From assembly GCF_007991655.1 (NCBI RefSeq), contig NZ_BJYT01000008.1, positions 186,001 to 250,000 of the forward strand: a stretch of DNA of 64,000 nucleotides. The letters run 5' to 3'. Numbering within the stretch: position 1 is the first letter of the stretch; the number at the start of each line of letters is the position of its first letter. The position numbers were made by a program, and so were the translations under genes. Shown here piece by piece: positions 43,242-51,262 of this stretch. Below the pieces are notes generated by a model. The model ran no database searches. It had not been told where the DNA came from and saw nothing but the letters and a program-made list of their open reading frames with translations. This DNA is from Segetibacter aerophilus. GTDB taxonomy: Bacteria > Bacteroidota > Bacteroidia > Chitinophagales > Chitinophagaceae.

Positions 43242-44705
43242 TCAGTTTTTTGCAGAGCGCAAAGAAAAGAAATAAATGGGAATACCTATTAATACGATGA
43301 TGAACCCGGGCCAGGTATACTCAGGTTTGTAAATGATCAAAGCGATACAAAAAGCGGCGGCCATGAGTATATAAATCGCAGGCAAAACGGGATACCCAAA
43401 GGCTTTATAAGGCCTTTCAGCTTCGGGTCTTTTTTTGCGTAAAATAAAAATACCTGCAATGGTAAGAATGTAAAACAGTACCACCACGAACGAGATCATA
43501 TCGAGCAGATCTCCGTACTTACCACTTAGACAAAGTATAGCAGCAACAAGGCATTGCAACCATAGAGCAGGCTCAGGAACAGCGTTTTTATTTAAGACGC
43601 CTGTACGCTTAAAAAACAGTCCATCCTTTGCCATCGTGTAGTACACTCGTGCTCCGGAAAGTATCAATCCATTGTTACAACCGAATGTTGAGATCATAAT
43701 CATGATGGCTATTATGATAGTACCGGCATTTCCGAAAATGACATTGGAGGCAGTTACTGCTACACGATCATTTTCTGCATGCGCAATTTCATTTAACGGT
43801 AGTACAGAAATGTACATTAGGTTTACCGTAACATAGATGACCGTAACGATAAGCGTTCCAAGAAAGAGGCTTAGTCCTATGTTTCGTTTGGGGTTTTTTA
43901 CTTCACCTGCTATAAACGTTACATTGTTCCAGGCATCGCTGCTGAAAATGGATCCGACCATAGCGGCAGCAATTCCACCCATCAATGCCGCGCCACTTAT
44001 TGCAGTTACACTAAAACCCTGGTCAGGATTACAGGCATTTACCAGTTGATCTTTTGTAGCCTGCCATGCATTCGCCCAATTGGCATTCCAGATCTCGCTT
44101 TTCGCAGCCAGCAGGAAACCGAAGATGATCAAGCCAAATAGAGAAAGCAGCTTGGCAGATGTAAACAAGGTTTGAATGATTTTACCACTTTTTACGCCTT
44201 TTGTATTAATATAAGTCAGCAGTACTATAATTGAGATAGATACCAATTGCGCTGCACTGATAGAAAAATATTTAGGATCGCCACAAGCGTTTACACCTGA
44301 TTGGATATGCCACAGAACGTTTTTGTCGCTCAACACGGGAAGCAGGTAAGCAGCGAACTTTGAAAAGGCTACACCTACTGCCGCGATGGTTCCGGTTTGG
44401 ATGACTGCAAAAAAACTCCAGCCATACAAGAAGCCGACGAGCGGGTTATAAGCTTCTTTCAGATAAACATACTGGCCACCTGCTTTAGGAAACATAGCGC
44501 TTAGTTCGCCATAACTTAATGCAGCCGTCAACGTCATAAAGCCAGTGATGATCCATACGAAAATAAGCCAGCCGGCACTGCCTACATTTCGGGTAATATC
44601 GGCACTAACTATAAAAATACCCGAGCCGATCATGCTGCCGGCAACCAGCATGGTTGCATCTAATAAGCCTAGCGTTGGTTTAAACGAAGCAGTAGTATTA
44701 TCCAT
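43242..44705 (-). CDS. APC family amino acid permease
   Basis: 487 residues with about 12-13 membrane segments. The first helix has L-D-A-T-M-L-V-A-G-S-M-I-G-S-G-I-F-I, where the unwound G-S-G-I-F binds the substrate amino group, and P-K-A-G-G-Q-Y-V-Y-L-K-E follows helix 2. These features place it in the amino acid/polyamine exchanger part of APC (LAT-like). The substrate is unknown. It is followed closely by the heptose kinase-like gene, which may be incidental. Confidence 0.9.
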   Translation of the reverse strand: MDNTTASFKPTLGLLDATMLVAGSMIGSGIFIVSADITRNVGSAGWLIFVWIITGFMTLTAALSYGELSAMFPKAGGQYVYLKEAYNPLVGFLYGWSFFAVIQTGTIAAVGVAFSKFAAYLLPVLSDKNVLWHIQSGVNACGDPKYFSISAAQLVSISIIVLLTYINTKGVKSGKIIQTLFTSAKLLSLFGLIIFGFLLAAKSEIWNANWANAWQATKDQLVNACNPDQGFSVTAISGAALMGGIAAAMVGSIFSSDAWNNVTFIAGEVKNPKRNIGLSLFLGTLIVTVIYVTVNLMYISVLPLNEIAHAENDRVAVTASNVIFGNAGTIIIAIMIMISTFGCNNGLILSGARVYYTMAKDGLFFKRTGVLNKNAVPEPALWLQCLVAAILCLSGKYGDLLDMISFVVVLFYILTIAGIFILRKKRPEAERPYKAFGYPVLPAIYILMAAAFCIALIIYKPEYTWPGFIIVLIGIPIYFFSLRSAKN

Positions 44706-44715
44706 ATAAAAAATT

Positions 44716-44744
44716 ATCCCGTCTGGCTATGAGCTAGACGGGAT
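44716..44744 (-). terminator. Terminator of the OmpH-like gene
   Basis: ATCCCGTCT (44716-44724) pairs with AGACGGGAT (44736-44744); the inner GCT and AGC also pair. On the minus strand an AATTTTTTA run follows. It lies between the OmpH-like gene and the APC permease gene. Confidence 0.78.
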
Positions 44745-44780
44745 GAAGATATGAAAATGAATATTGTTTGCTTGCGACCC

Positions 44781-45377
44781 TTAATCTTTCTTTTTGTAAG
44801 TGGCGTTTAGTCCTCTCAACATGTCGCTTGTAATATCGTAACTGCTGTCTTTGTAATAAATAGTTCCGGGTTGGTGAGCAAGTATGTAAGAGTATCCCTT
44901 GTCTTTATTAAAATCCTTTAAAAAATCTTCGATAGTCTTGTTGACCACTTGCATTTTTTTAAACGACTCTTCCTGTAGATCGCCGCCCATCGCCTGCTCT
45001 TTATTTTGTATCATCTTTTGCTCCTGCATCAATTCCTGTTGCATGGCGCCCTGCCTTTCCTGTGTCATCGTTTGGGCTTCCTGTTGGTACTTATTTACTT
45101 TTTGCATATACCGGTTCTTCAGAGAAGTCAACTGGCCGGTGAGCTGGTTTTCTTTTGCCTTCAGCTCATTCTTAACTTCTTTCAGGTACTCGTAATTATT
45201 CTCGATTGAATCCATTTCGAAGTATGCAATCTTGAAAGGACCTGTTGGAGCGTTAGCCATTACTTTAGTTGCTTCAGGTGCTTGTTTCTTAGAAGAGGAA
45301 GAAAAATGGAGGTAAAACAACACACCTACTAAAACGAGTAAAACAACATTAAAAGCAAGGAGAAAATTTCTATTCAT
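44781..45377 (-). CDS. OmpH/Skp family periplasmic chaperone-like protein
   Basis: 198 residues. An uncleaved or signal-anchor helix at 5-24 leads to the OmpH domain: I-A-Y-F-E-M-D-S-I, then a long coiled coil rich in Lys, Gln, Glu and Met (about 65-140), then L-K-D-F-N-K-D-K-G-Y-S-Y-I-L and I-T-S-D-M-L-R-G-L-N. Skp proteins hold outer membrane proteins in the periplasm. The N-terminal anchor would make this version membrane-attached. Single gene with its own terminator. Confidence 0.85.
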   Translation of the reverse strand: MNRNFLLAFNVVLLVLVGVLFYLHFSSSSKKQAPEATKVMANAPTGPFKIAYFEMDSIENNYEYLKEVKNELKAKENQLTGQLTSLKNRYMQKVNKYQQEAQTMTQERQGAMQQELMQEQKMIQNKEQAMGGDLQEESFKKMQVVNKTIEDFLKDFNKDKGYSYILAHQPGTIYYKDSSYDITSDMLRGLNATYKKKD

Positions 45378-45689
45378 AACAAAATTTAAAGCGGCAAAGT
45401 AAAAGGAAAGCGGACAACAAAAGTGTTAAAAAGCATTGCCCGCCAAGCTATTTGGCGATTTGTTTTGAGGCATTAAAATGATTTTTTGAAACCAGCCGTC
45501 AACTCATTTCCAAACATTGTTGTGTCACTCACTTGTGCCTCGTTTTACTACTGAGCCAATTACTCTCTAAAAAGCTTCAAACCTTCAAACGCCGCAATGA
45601 AGCGGCAAGAAAAGGCAGCGAAATAAATGTTTGAATTAAAGCGTTATGTATCCCGTCCCTGTAAAACCTGGGCAACTAAATCTAATTAT
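45378..45689. other. Gene-free 312-base region
   Basis: Contains a stem CGCCAA/TTGGCG at 45441-45457, one copy of the dispersed repeat (45481-45538) and a small stem GCCGC/GCGGC near 45590. It lies between divergent genes; no consensus promoter was found for either. Confidence 0.5.
45481..45538 (-). repeat. Dispersed intergenic repeat (A type)
   Basis: Minus-strand head GCACAAGTG, A, GTGACAC, AACAATG; tail GGCTGGTTTCAAAAAAT. Confidence 0.7.
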
Positions 45690-46592
45690 ATGAAACCATT
45701 TGAAAAATTAATTGCAGGGTTAGGTGTTTTGGCAATAACGGCCAGCGTTGCACTGACGGCTTGCAGTAAATCAGCAGACACTGCTGAAGTCAGCGACGAG
45801 GTATCAATCTACTTAACAGATGATGCAGGTCCCTTTGACAACGTTTTCGTTGACATTCGGTACGTAGAAGTGAAAGTGCAGGAGGGATACGAAAACAAAG
45901 AGCATGAAGGAGACAAAGACGACGATGATGATGACCACTTTGATGATAACGACAAGGATGGTGACAATGATAATAAATCGAAGGATCAGTTTGGCAAGTG
46001 GGATACATTGTCAATCAGACCAGGTGTGTATGACATTTTAAAACTGAGAAATGGGGTAGATACTTTGTTCGCTAAGGGCAGGGTAAAAGGCCGGGTTAGA
46101 AAAATAAGACTTACCCTTGGTAGGGAGAATTCTGTCGTGCTGGCCGGTACTGCATACCCTGTGCTGTTACATCCCGGGATCAATAACTACGTTTATATCA
46201 GAACGCTTAACAGGCATCACGAAATGCTTGCCGCGAAACATATTGGCTTTTGGGTTGACTTTGACATCTCAAGTTCTATCATAAAAGATGGTAGCAAATT
46301 TTATCTCAGGCCGGTGATAAAACCTTTTTGCGAAAAGCAATTTGGAAAGGTGCAGGGAAAGTTGGTTGCAGCAGACCTGCATACGTTTGTAAAAATATAC
46401 AACGCTAAAGACAGTGGAGCGGCAATACCAGAAAGATCAGGTGAATTTAAAATCCGGGGATTGAATGAAGGTACTTACAAAGCGAAATTTGTAGGCGTGT
46501 CAGCAAGTAGACTAGTAGATACTACTATTAATGATATTAAGGTAGTAAAGGGCAAAGAGACAATTATTCCTACTGTAACGCTAAGGAGATAA
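45690..46592 (+). CDS. DUF4382 domain lipoprotein with Asp-rich insert
   Basis: 300 residues from ATG 45690; the longer frame from 45627 would displace the signal peptide. The lipobox is L-T-A-C (Cys about 25). The DUF4382 part V-S-I-Y-L-T-D-D-A-G-P-F-D-N-V-F-V-D-I near 38-56 is followed by an insert of about 30 residues made mostly of Asp, with Lys, Asn and Glu (about 75-105), which looks like a cation-binding loop. The domain continues with D-T-L-S-I-R-P-G-V-Y-D-I-L-K-L and a C-terminal beta domain of the carboxypeptidase-regulatory kind. It is probably a surface or periplasmic lipoprotein. Confidence 0.82.
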   Translation: MKPFEKLIAGLGVLAITASVALTACSKSADTAEVSDEVSIYLTDDAGPFDNVFVDIRYVEVKVQEGYENKEHEGDKDDDDDDHFDDNDKDGDNDNKSKDQFGKWDTLSIRPGVYDILKLRNGVDTLFAKGRVKGRVRKIRLTLGRENSVVLAGTAYPVLLHPGINNYVYIRTLNRHHEMLAAKHIGFWVDFDISSSIIKDGSKFYLRPVIKPFCEKQFGKVQGKLVAADLHTFVKIYNAKDSGAAIPERSGEFKIRGLNEGTYKAKFVGVSASRLVDTTINDIKVVKGKETIIPTVTLRR

Positions 46593-46610
46593 TTGCCTTA
46601 AAAAGATGCA

Positions 46611-46645
46611 AAGTAGGCTGGTCGAAAGAACGGCCTATTTGTTTT
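46611..46645 (+). terminator. Terminator of the DUF4382 gene
   Basis: GTAGGC with a following GGT pairs with AC-GGCCTA across a short loop, then a TTTGTTTTT run. The stem is imperfect. Confidence 0.55.
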
Positions 46646-46748
46646 TCTAGCAATTCTGAAAAATATCTTGCATCAAAAAATTAATCGCTAGGGCTAAGGG
46701 TAGAGTTAAAAGAAGAAAACTAAACCTTAGGATAGAAAGCAAAACCTA

Positions 46749-47150
46749 CTAATTCTTTTTCTTTCCTTTTTTGGTCCACTCATCAAGCAACTCTTTTTCA
46801 GTTTTAAGAACAGGGATAATTTCCACCTTTTTTACCCAAATAGTAACGGTCTTTTTGACTTCAGGTCGCGCCTTTAAAGCAGCGGTTATCACAACAGAGT
46901 CAACCTTACTTGAAGTATCAATGATGAGATTATTGCCTTCCCACTTACCCGAAGAACTTGAGAATAATACTTCATCAGCCATTAAAGGGAGAAATGAACC
47001 TGACGAAAGTTTTCCGTCTACATTGATATAATTATAAACTCCTTTTTTCAAACTGTCTACATACAAATTGAAATATATCGTTTCTACCTTTTGCGATTTA
47101 GCGGCAAAAGAAGCAATAGTAAGCACCAGTAGAAACGCGAGTTTTTTCAT
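46749..47150 (-). CDS. Secreted hypothetical protein
   Basis: 133 residues. A signal peptide ends A-A-K-S-Q (about 20). The mature part is a small beta-rich domain (V-E-T-I-Y-F-N-L-Y-V-D-S-L-K-K-G-V-Y-N-Y-I-N-V-D-G-K) with a basic Lys-rich C-terminus. I recognise no named family, though the K-K-G-V-x-N-Y-I-N-V-D-G segment recurs in secreted proteins of Chitinophagaceae in my memory. It starts two bases after the T9SS plug gene stops, so the two are co-transcribed. Confidence 0.65.
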   Translation of the reverse strand: MKKLAFLLVLTIASFAAKSQKVETIYFNLYVDSLKKGVYNYINVDGKLSSGSFLPLMADEVLFSSSSGKWEGNNLIIDTSSKVDSVVITAALKARPEVKKTVTIWVKKVEIIPVLKTEKELLDEWTKKGKKKN

Positions 47151-47152
47151 AA

Positions 47153-48436
47153 TTAAAATCCTATCCGTCGGCTTTGAAGTGAGTTAATAGATGATACACC
47201 AATCAACTCGTCATGGCGGCCGGAAAGAGAGCGATAATATATTAATACGGTATAGTCATTTTCAGTCTCCCAATAATTGCCATCCGTTTGCTCAACAGAA
47301 GCTATACTATTACGGTTACCGGCATCTTTGGTTACATACGTGTATGAATAATAACCTTGTTTTAAGTACAACGTTTTTTCGTATACACCCTTGGTCACGT
47401 TGTACGTCATTGCGCTGGTATCGTTCATATTGTACTTGTTCATTTCACCCACGACAAAAACCTTTTTGTTAGGATAGGGAACGTTCCCCTGGGGCATAAA
47501 AGTGAAATGGACGTTTGCGTAATCGGTCTGCCACCAAGGATTAGATACCTCTGTAGACTCAACAAAATACAAACCATTGTAGTCTGTAAATTTCAAATAA
47601 CGCATCTGCGTTCTTTCAGGATCGACCTGCAAATAGACGTTGATATCACCAGGAAGAAAATCTGCTTTTGCAACCCGCTCACTTTGATAATGAAAACTCC
47701 TTAAGTCAGCCCAGCGAAACTCTTTACCTGCAGGAAAAATAAGGTCGTTTTCTGTGCTAAACTCCATCATATTATTACGGATAAAAGTAGGCGGTATATT
47801 CATTTTTGCATTGTCCCAACGAAAGTTTTGCAACACAACAGCTTTAATTTGTTGTACCGGGTTTACTATGTTCAATTGCCCTTTATTTACCTGGAACTCG
47901 ATTTTTTGATGTGTTCTAAAAATCTGAGAATTGAAAGGCTGAACAACTTTGGTTCCTACATCAGCCAACTTCTCGTATACTAAGACCCTGCGGGTAAAGG
48001 CAAGTTTACTGGTGTCTCCATCTAAGAAAACTTTTAACAGGTAGTTACCACTCTTTGACGGGACACAATTACGATCAGGAAGAACCGCCTGGTAGTGCAC
48101 ATATTTACTTTGTGATATAGACGAGAGCCTATATTGATTTAGGCGAATTTGGCTAAAGCCTTTCAAATAGTCGAAAGTGCTGAGGTCAACGGGCGTCCAA
48201 TCGGCATTGCAAAGTTGAAAGGTATAATAGTAGTTCTTCACCCTTCCCTCCATATCATCAAAGTGTAGTTCAAGCAACTCGTTACTATTCAGACCGATGA
48301 TTGGATAGCCTAATTGGTTGCCCTGCAAGTAAAGTTTTATGCCCTGAATATTAGGCATAACAGTAACGTCGGGAAGCTGGGCGAATGAAGAAAAATGTAA
48401 GTTTAAAACAATTAAGAAGGTTAGTACTCGCAACAT
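47153..48436 (-). CDS. Type IX secretion system plug protein (DUF5103)
   Basis: 427 residues from the ATG whose complement is at 48434-48436; it begins a signal peptide (M-L-R-V-L-T-F-L-I-V-L ... F-A-Q). An ATG 22 codons upstream gives a non-signal extension and is rejected. The body has the DUF5103 pattern: L-Q-G-N-Q-L-G-Y-P-I, Y-Y-Y-T-F-Q-L-C-N-A-D-W, S-G-N-Y-L-L-K-V-F and a C-terminal domain with V-V-G-E-M-N-K-Y-N. In T9SS this protein closes the SprA translocon from the periplasm. No other T9SS gene is in the window. Confidence 0.85.
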   Translation of the reverse strand: MLRVLTFLIVLNLHFSSFAQLPDVTVMPNIQGIKLYLQGNQLGYPIIGLNSNELLELHFDDMEGRVKNYYYTFQLCNADWTPVDLSTFDYLKGFSQIRLNQYRLSSISQSKYVHYQAVLPDRNCVPSKSGNYLLKVFLDGDTSKLAFTRRVLVYEKLADVGTKVVQPFNSQIFRTHQKIEFQVNKGQLNIVNPVQQIKAVVLQNFRWDNAKMNIPPTFIRNNMMEFSTENDLIFPAGKEFRWADLRSFHYQSERVAKADFLPGDINVYLQVDPERTQMRYLKFTDYNGLYFVESTEVSNPWWQTDYANVHFTFMPQGNVPYPNKKVFVVGEMNKYNMNDTSAMTYNVTKGVYEKTLYLKQGYYSYTYVTKDAGNRNSIASVEQTDGNYWETENDYTVLIYYRSLSGRHDELIGVSSINSLQSRRIGF

Positions 48437-48481
48437 GTAAAGTATAATTGAAGACTCTAACCTACAACAATCCAAATGATT

Positions 48482-48512
48482 TTGTTGCAATGGTGTCATC
48501 AATGTAGCTTTG
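48482..48512 (+). promoter_or_regulatory. Promoter of the LolC-like permease gene
   Basis: TTG at 48482-48484, 20 bases, TAGCTTTG at 48505-48512. It lies between the ATG at 48476 and the TTG at 48536, so only the latter can be used on this transcript. Confidence 0.6.
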
Positions 48513-48535
48513 GCAATTATCTAAAATCATGCCGA

Positions 48536-49774
48536 TTGAATGTCGCTGTTTTCATAGCTCGCCGCCTTGCTTTTAATGCTCAGTATTCTTTTTCCCGCTT
48601 CATTATTCGGCTCGCTGTAACTGCTACTGCAGTAAGTGTTGCGGCTATGATTATCACCCTTGCTTTTGTGAACGGTTTCCAGGAAACGGTGAGCCAGAAG
48701 GTGTTCAGTTTTTGGGGTCACATTCGATTACAACAGTATGAGCCTAACAAAGCCCTGGTGGCAGAAGAAACTCCTTTGGCAAAGAATGATACTGTCATAA
48801 GTTCTTTAAAAAAAAATCCGCAAATTCAAACCATACAAGCTTTTGCAACAAAAAGTGCAGTACTGCAACGCCAGGCAAATATTGAGGGAATATTGTTTAA
48901 AGGCGTAGAAAAGAATTATGATTTTGAGAACCTTAAAAACTTTTTGCGCGAGGGCAAGTGGCCGGATTTTGAAGATAGTTTGTACAGTCATGATATCGTA
49001 GTGTCGAGACCTATTGCAGACCAAATGGAGATCAAGCTTAACGACAGCATTAAGATACATTTTATAGATGCGACCGGTGGAAAAAGCAACTTCAGAAGAA
49101 TGCGGGTTAGCGGTATTTACAAGACAGGTATCGAAGAATATGACAACCTTTTTGCCATTGGCGATATTCGACTCATCCAGCGATTAAACAATTGGGAGGT
49201 GAATCAAATAGGCGGTTATGAAATTTTTTTGCACAACTACAAAACGATGGATACCGTTAACAACAGTATCCTTGAAAATAGTTTCATTCCTATTAACTGG
49301 ACAAGTAAAACAGTGCGAGAAGTCTACCCGAACATATTTGATTGGCTAGGAATACAGGATGTAAACCGGGACGTAATCTTTATTGTAATGGCAGTGGTTG
49401 CCATCATTAATCTGATTACGTGTTTATTGATTCTTGTACTGGAAAGAACAAGAATGGTCGGTATTTTAAAAGCGGTTGGCAGCACCGACATTACCATACA
49501 GAAAATATTTTTAATACAAGCCACCTACATCACCTTGCTGGGCGCTGGAGCCGGGTTATTGTTTGGCGTAGGTCTTTGCTTACTGCAGCAATATACCGGC
49601 TTAATTACTTTAAACGAATCCGCATATTATGTCTCTGTGGCACCGGTAAAAATAATTTGGTGGCAGGTTGGTGCTGTTTGTGCCGGAACGGTTTTCGTTT
49701 GTTTCCTTTCATTGATACTTCCCACACTACTGGTACGCAGCGTGCAGCCGGTGAAAGCAATACAGTTTAGGTAA
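48536..49774 (+). CDS. LolC/FtsX-like ABC transporter permease
   Basis: 412 residues from TTG 48536 (start L/M-N-V-A-V-F-I-A-R-R-L-A-F-N), chosen because a consensus promoter lies just upstream and the ATG at 48476 falls before it. One membrane helix near 25-48 (with T-A-T-A-V-S-V-A-A-M-I), a large periplasmic domain of about 210 residues (MacB-PCD fold) and three C-terminal helices with G-I-L-K-A-V-G-S-T-D are the LolC/E layout. It probably extracts lipoproteins from the inner membrane with a separate ATPase, not encoded here. Confidence 0.85.
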   Translation: MNVAVFIARRLAFNAQYSFSRFIIRLAVTATAVSVAAMIITLAFVNGFQETVSQKVFSFWGHIRLQQYEPNKALVAEETPLAKNDTVISSLKKNPQIQTIQAFATKSAVLQRQANIEGILFKGVEKNYDFENLKNFLREGKWPDFEDSLYSHDIVVSRPIADQMEIKLNDSIKIHFIDATGGKSNFRRMRVSGIYKTGIEEYDNLFAIGDIRLIQRLNNWEVNQIGGYEIFLHNYKTMDTVNNSILENSFIPINWTSKTVREVYPNIFDWLGIQDVNRDVIFIVMAVVAIINLITCLLILVLERTRMVGILKAVGSTDITIQKIFLIQATYITLLGAGAGLLFGVGLCLLQQYTGLITLNESAYYVSVAPVKIIWWQVGAVCAGTVFVCFLSLILPTLLVRSVQPVKAIQFR

Positions 49775-49951
49775 ATAGCGATTCTTCTTTGAAATAGGTT
49801 GAAACTAGTAGGTGTTTATGAAGTATCATTTACACATATGATAGATCGTTTTCCTCACTTTTTCCATTTTCTCCTCTTGGAACCTCTGGAAGGAAATTAG
49901 CATATAGTACCTGTATTCTCATATTTGAAATAATCAGTTAAAAACGTACAT

Positions 49952-50434
49952 ATGAAAAAAGTATTTTTTGCAGGCTTGCTTTGTATAGCCCTTGGATCAT
50001 GCGGGAATGGTTCGGAAAGTAATACGACTGCAAGCGACAGTACCACTACATCCACCGAAGGAACAATGGGTACCGGTTCAGAAACGGGGATGAGTGGCGA
50101 CAGCACTACGGGACAAACTGCAACAGGAAGCGGAACTGGTATTGGTGACGGAACAGTTACCGGCACAACAGGAAGCGGGACGCCTTTGGGTAGCGAAGCC
50201 GGGGGTTCCTCAGGATCTACCTCCGGGTCTAGCTCAACGGGTAATGCTTCGGGCGGAAGTACTACAGGTACAGGTGCATCAACAACCGGAAGCGGATCTG
50301 TACCCAGCGGAAATGGTAGCGGTACTGTCACTGGCACAACAGGAAGCGGAACAGGCAATAGCGGAACTGCAGGTAAAGGTGCCGGCACGTCAGGAAGCGG
50401 ATCAAGCAAAAGCGGAAGTTCTAAAAAACCTTAG
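49952..50434 (+). CDS. Low-complexity Gly/Ser/Thr-rich lipoprotein
   Basis: 160 residues. The lipobox is L-G-S-C (Cys about 17). All the rest is Gly, Ser and Thr with a few Ala and Asn; G-T-V-T-G-T-T-G-S-G-T occurs twice (about 68-78 and 124-134) and the DNA of the two units is also similar, indicating internal duplication. The chain must be disordered and could be a spacer or an O-glycosylation substrate, since the D-S/T and D-T/S-x motif class used in Bacteroidota glycosylation needs only Asp, Ser or Thr and a hydrophobic residue. No family known to me. Confidence 0.7.
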   Translation: MKKVFFAGLLCIALGSCGNGSESNTTASDSTTTSTEGTMGTGSETGMSGDSTTGQTATGSGTGIGDGTVTGTTGSGTPLGSEAGGSSGSTSGSSSTGNASGGSTTGTGASTTGSGSVPSGNGSGTVTGTTGSGTGNSGTAGKGAGTSGSGSSKSGSSKKP

Positions 50435-50440
50435 GCGAAA

Positions 50441-50491
50441 AAATGAAAGCAACTTAGAGACTTTCCATCACTTTTCTAGTTGCTTTCATTT
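50441..50491. terminator. Bidirectional terminator between convergent genes
   Basis: A perfect 14-base stem, AAATGAAAGCAACT (50441-50454) with AGTTGCTTTCATTT (50478-50491), and a 23-base loop. It separates the low-complexity lipoprotein gene from the methyltransferase gene. Confidence 0.72.
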
Positions 50492-50505
50492 ACTATAAAT
50501 ATCCC

Positions 50506-51243
50506 TTATTGTCCTTGCAGGTTTACCAGGCAACCAACGATTATTCCGGTAGCTACAGCGGCGTTCAAAGACTCAGCTGCACCGGTGCGGGGAATAGTAA
50601 CCGGGTGGGTAATGTTAGAAAGCATTGGTTCACGAATACCTTTTGATTCGTTTCCAATCACAACAACTCCTTCAGTAGCTTTTTTGGTCCCGTAAATGTT
50701 TTCACCGTTCAGTAGGGCTCCAAAAAAAGGCACCTCGTTTCGGAACTCCCACGCTTCAAAATCCTTGTACCAACATCTTACCCGCAAAATACTTCCCATG
50801 GTAGATTGCACGACTTTAGGATTATAGATCTCAACGCAATCATTGCTGCAAACAATTTGGCTTATACCAAACCAATCGGCAATTCTTATAATTGTTCCCA
50901 TATTACCGGGGTCTTGTATTCCATCAAGCACGATAGTTAGATTTTCTTTTAGTATCGGCTCACCAATAGTCTGAGTTTGCTTTGCAACGATTACAACTTC
51001 ATTCGGTGTCTGAAGATTACTAACACGACTAAGTTCTATTTCAGAGATTTCTGTCACCAGTGCTTTTACAGTAGGGTTTCTCTGCACCCATTCTCGTACC
51101 GCATAGACGTGTTTGATTTCAAACTCACTGTTAATCAATTCTTCAGCGAGCTTTGGCCCTTCAGCTATAAACAATCCGTCCTGATCCCTTTGTTTTTTGT
51201 GGTATAAAGATTGAATATATTTGAGTTCATTTTTTGTCAGCAT
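50506..51243 (-). CDS. SpoU/TrmH family RNA methyltransferase
   Basis: 245 residues. An N-terminal substrate-binding domain of the L30e kind (residues 1-95, with L-Y-H-K-K-Q-R and F-I-A-E-G-P-K-L) is followed by the trefoil-knot SPOUT domain: L-D-G-I-Q-D-P-G-N-M-G-T-I-I-R near 108-122, V-I-G-N-E-S-K-G-I near 190 and I-P-R-T-G-A-A-E-S-L-N-A-A-V-A near 215. It methylates a ribose 2'-OH of rRNA or tRNA. It diverges from tamL, with 19 bases between start codons. Confidence 0.92.
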   Translation of the reverse strand: MLTKNELKYIQSLYHKKQRDQDGLFIAEGPKLAEELINSEFEIKHVYAVREWVQRNPTVKALVTEISEIELSRVSNLQTPNEVVIVAKQTQTIGEPILKENLTIVLDGIQDPGNMGTIIRIADWFGISQIVCSNDCVEIYNPKVVQSTMGSILRVRCWYKDFEAWEFRNEVPFFGALLNGENIYGTKKATEGVVVIGNESKGIREPMLSNITHPVTIPRTGAAESLNAAVATGIIVGCLVNLQGQ

Positions 51244-51262
51244 AACATCTGTATAATATAAT

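Noticed and set aside
45481-45510. Similarity of ACCAGCCGTCAACTCA in this repeat copy to ACCAACCGTCAACTTA at the right flank of the four-helix-bundle gene
   Set aside because: Other copies of the dispersed repeat do not share it, so it is probably coincidence.
49897-50409. A 170-codon open frame opposite the low-complexity lipoprotein gene, giving a Pro/Val/Leu-rich product
   Set aside because: It is the mirror of a GGN/ACN/AGN-rich coding strand and has no signal, motif or initiation context of its own.
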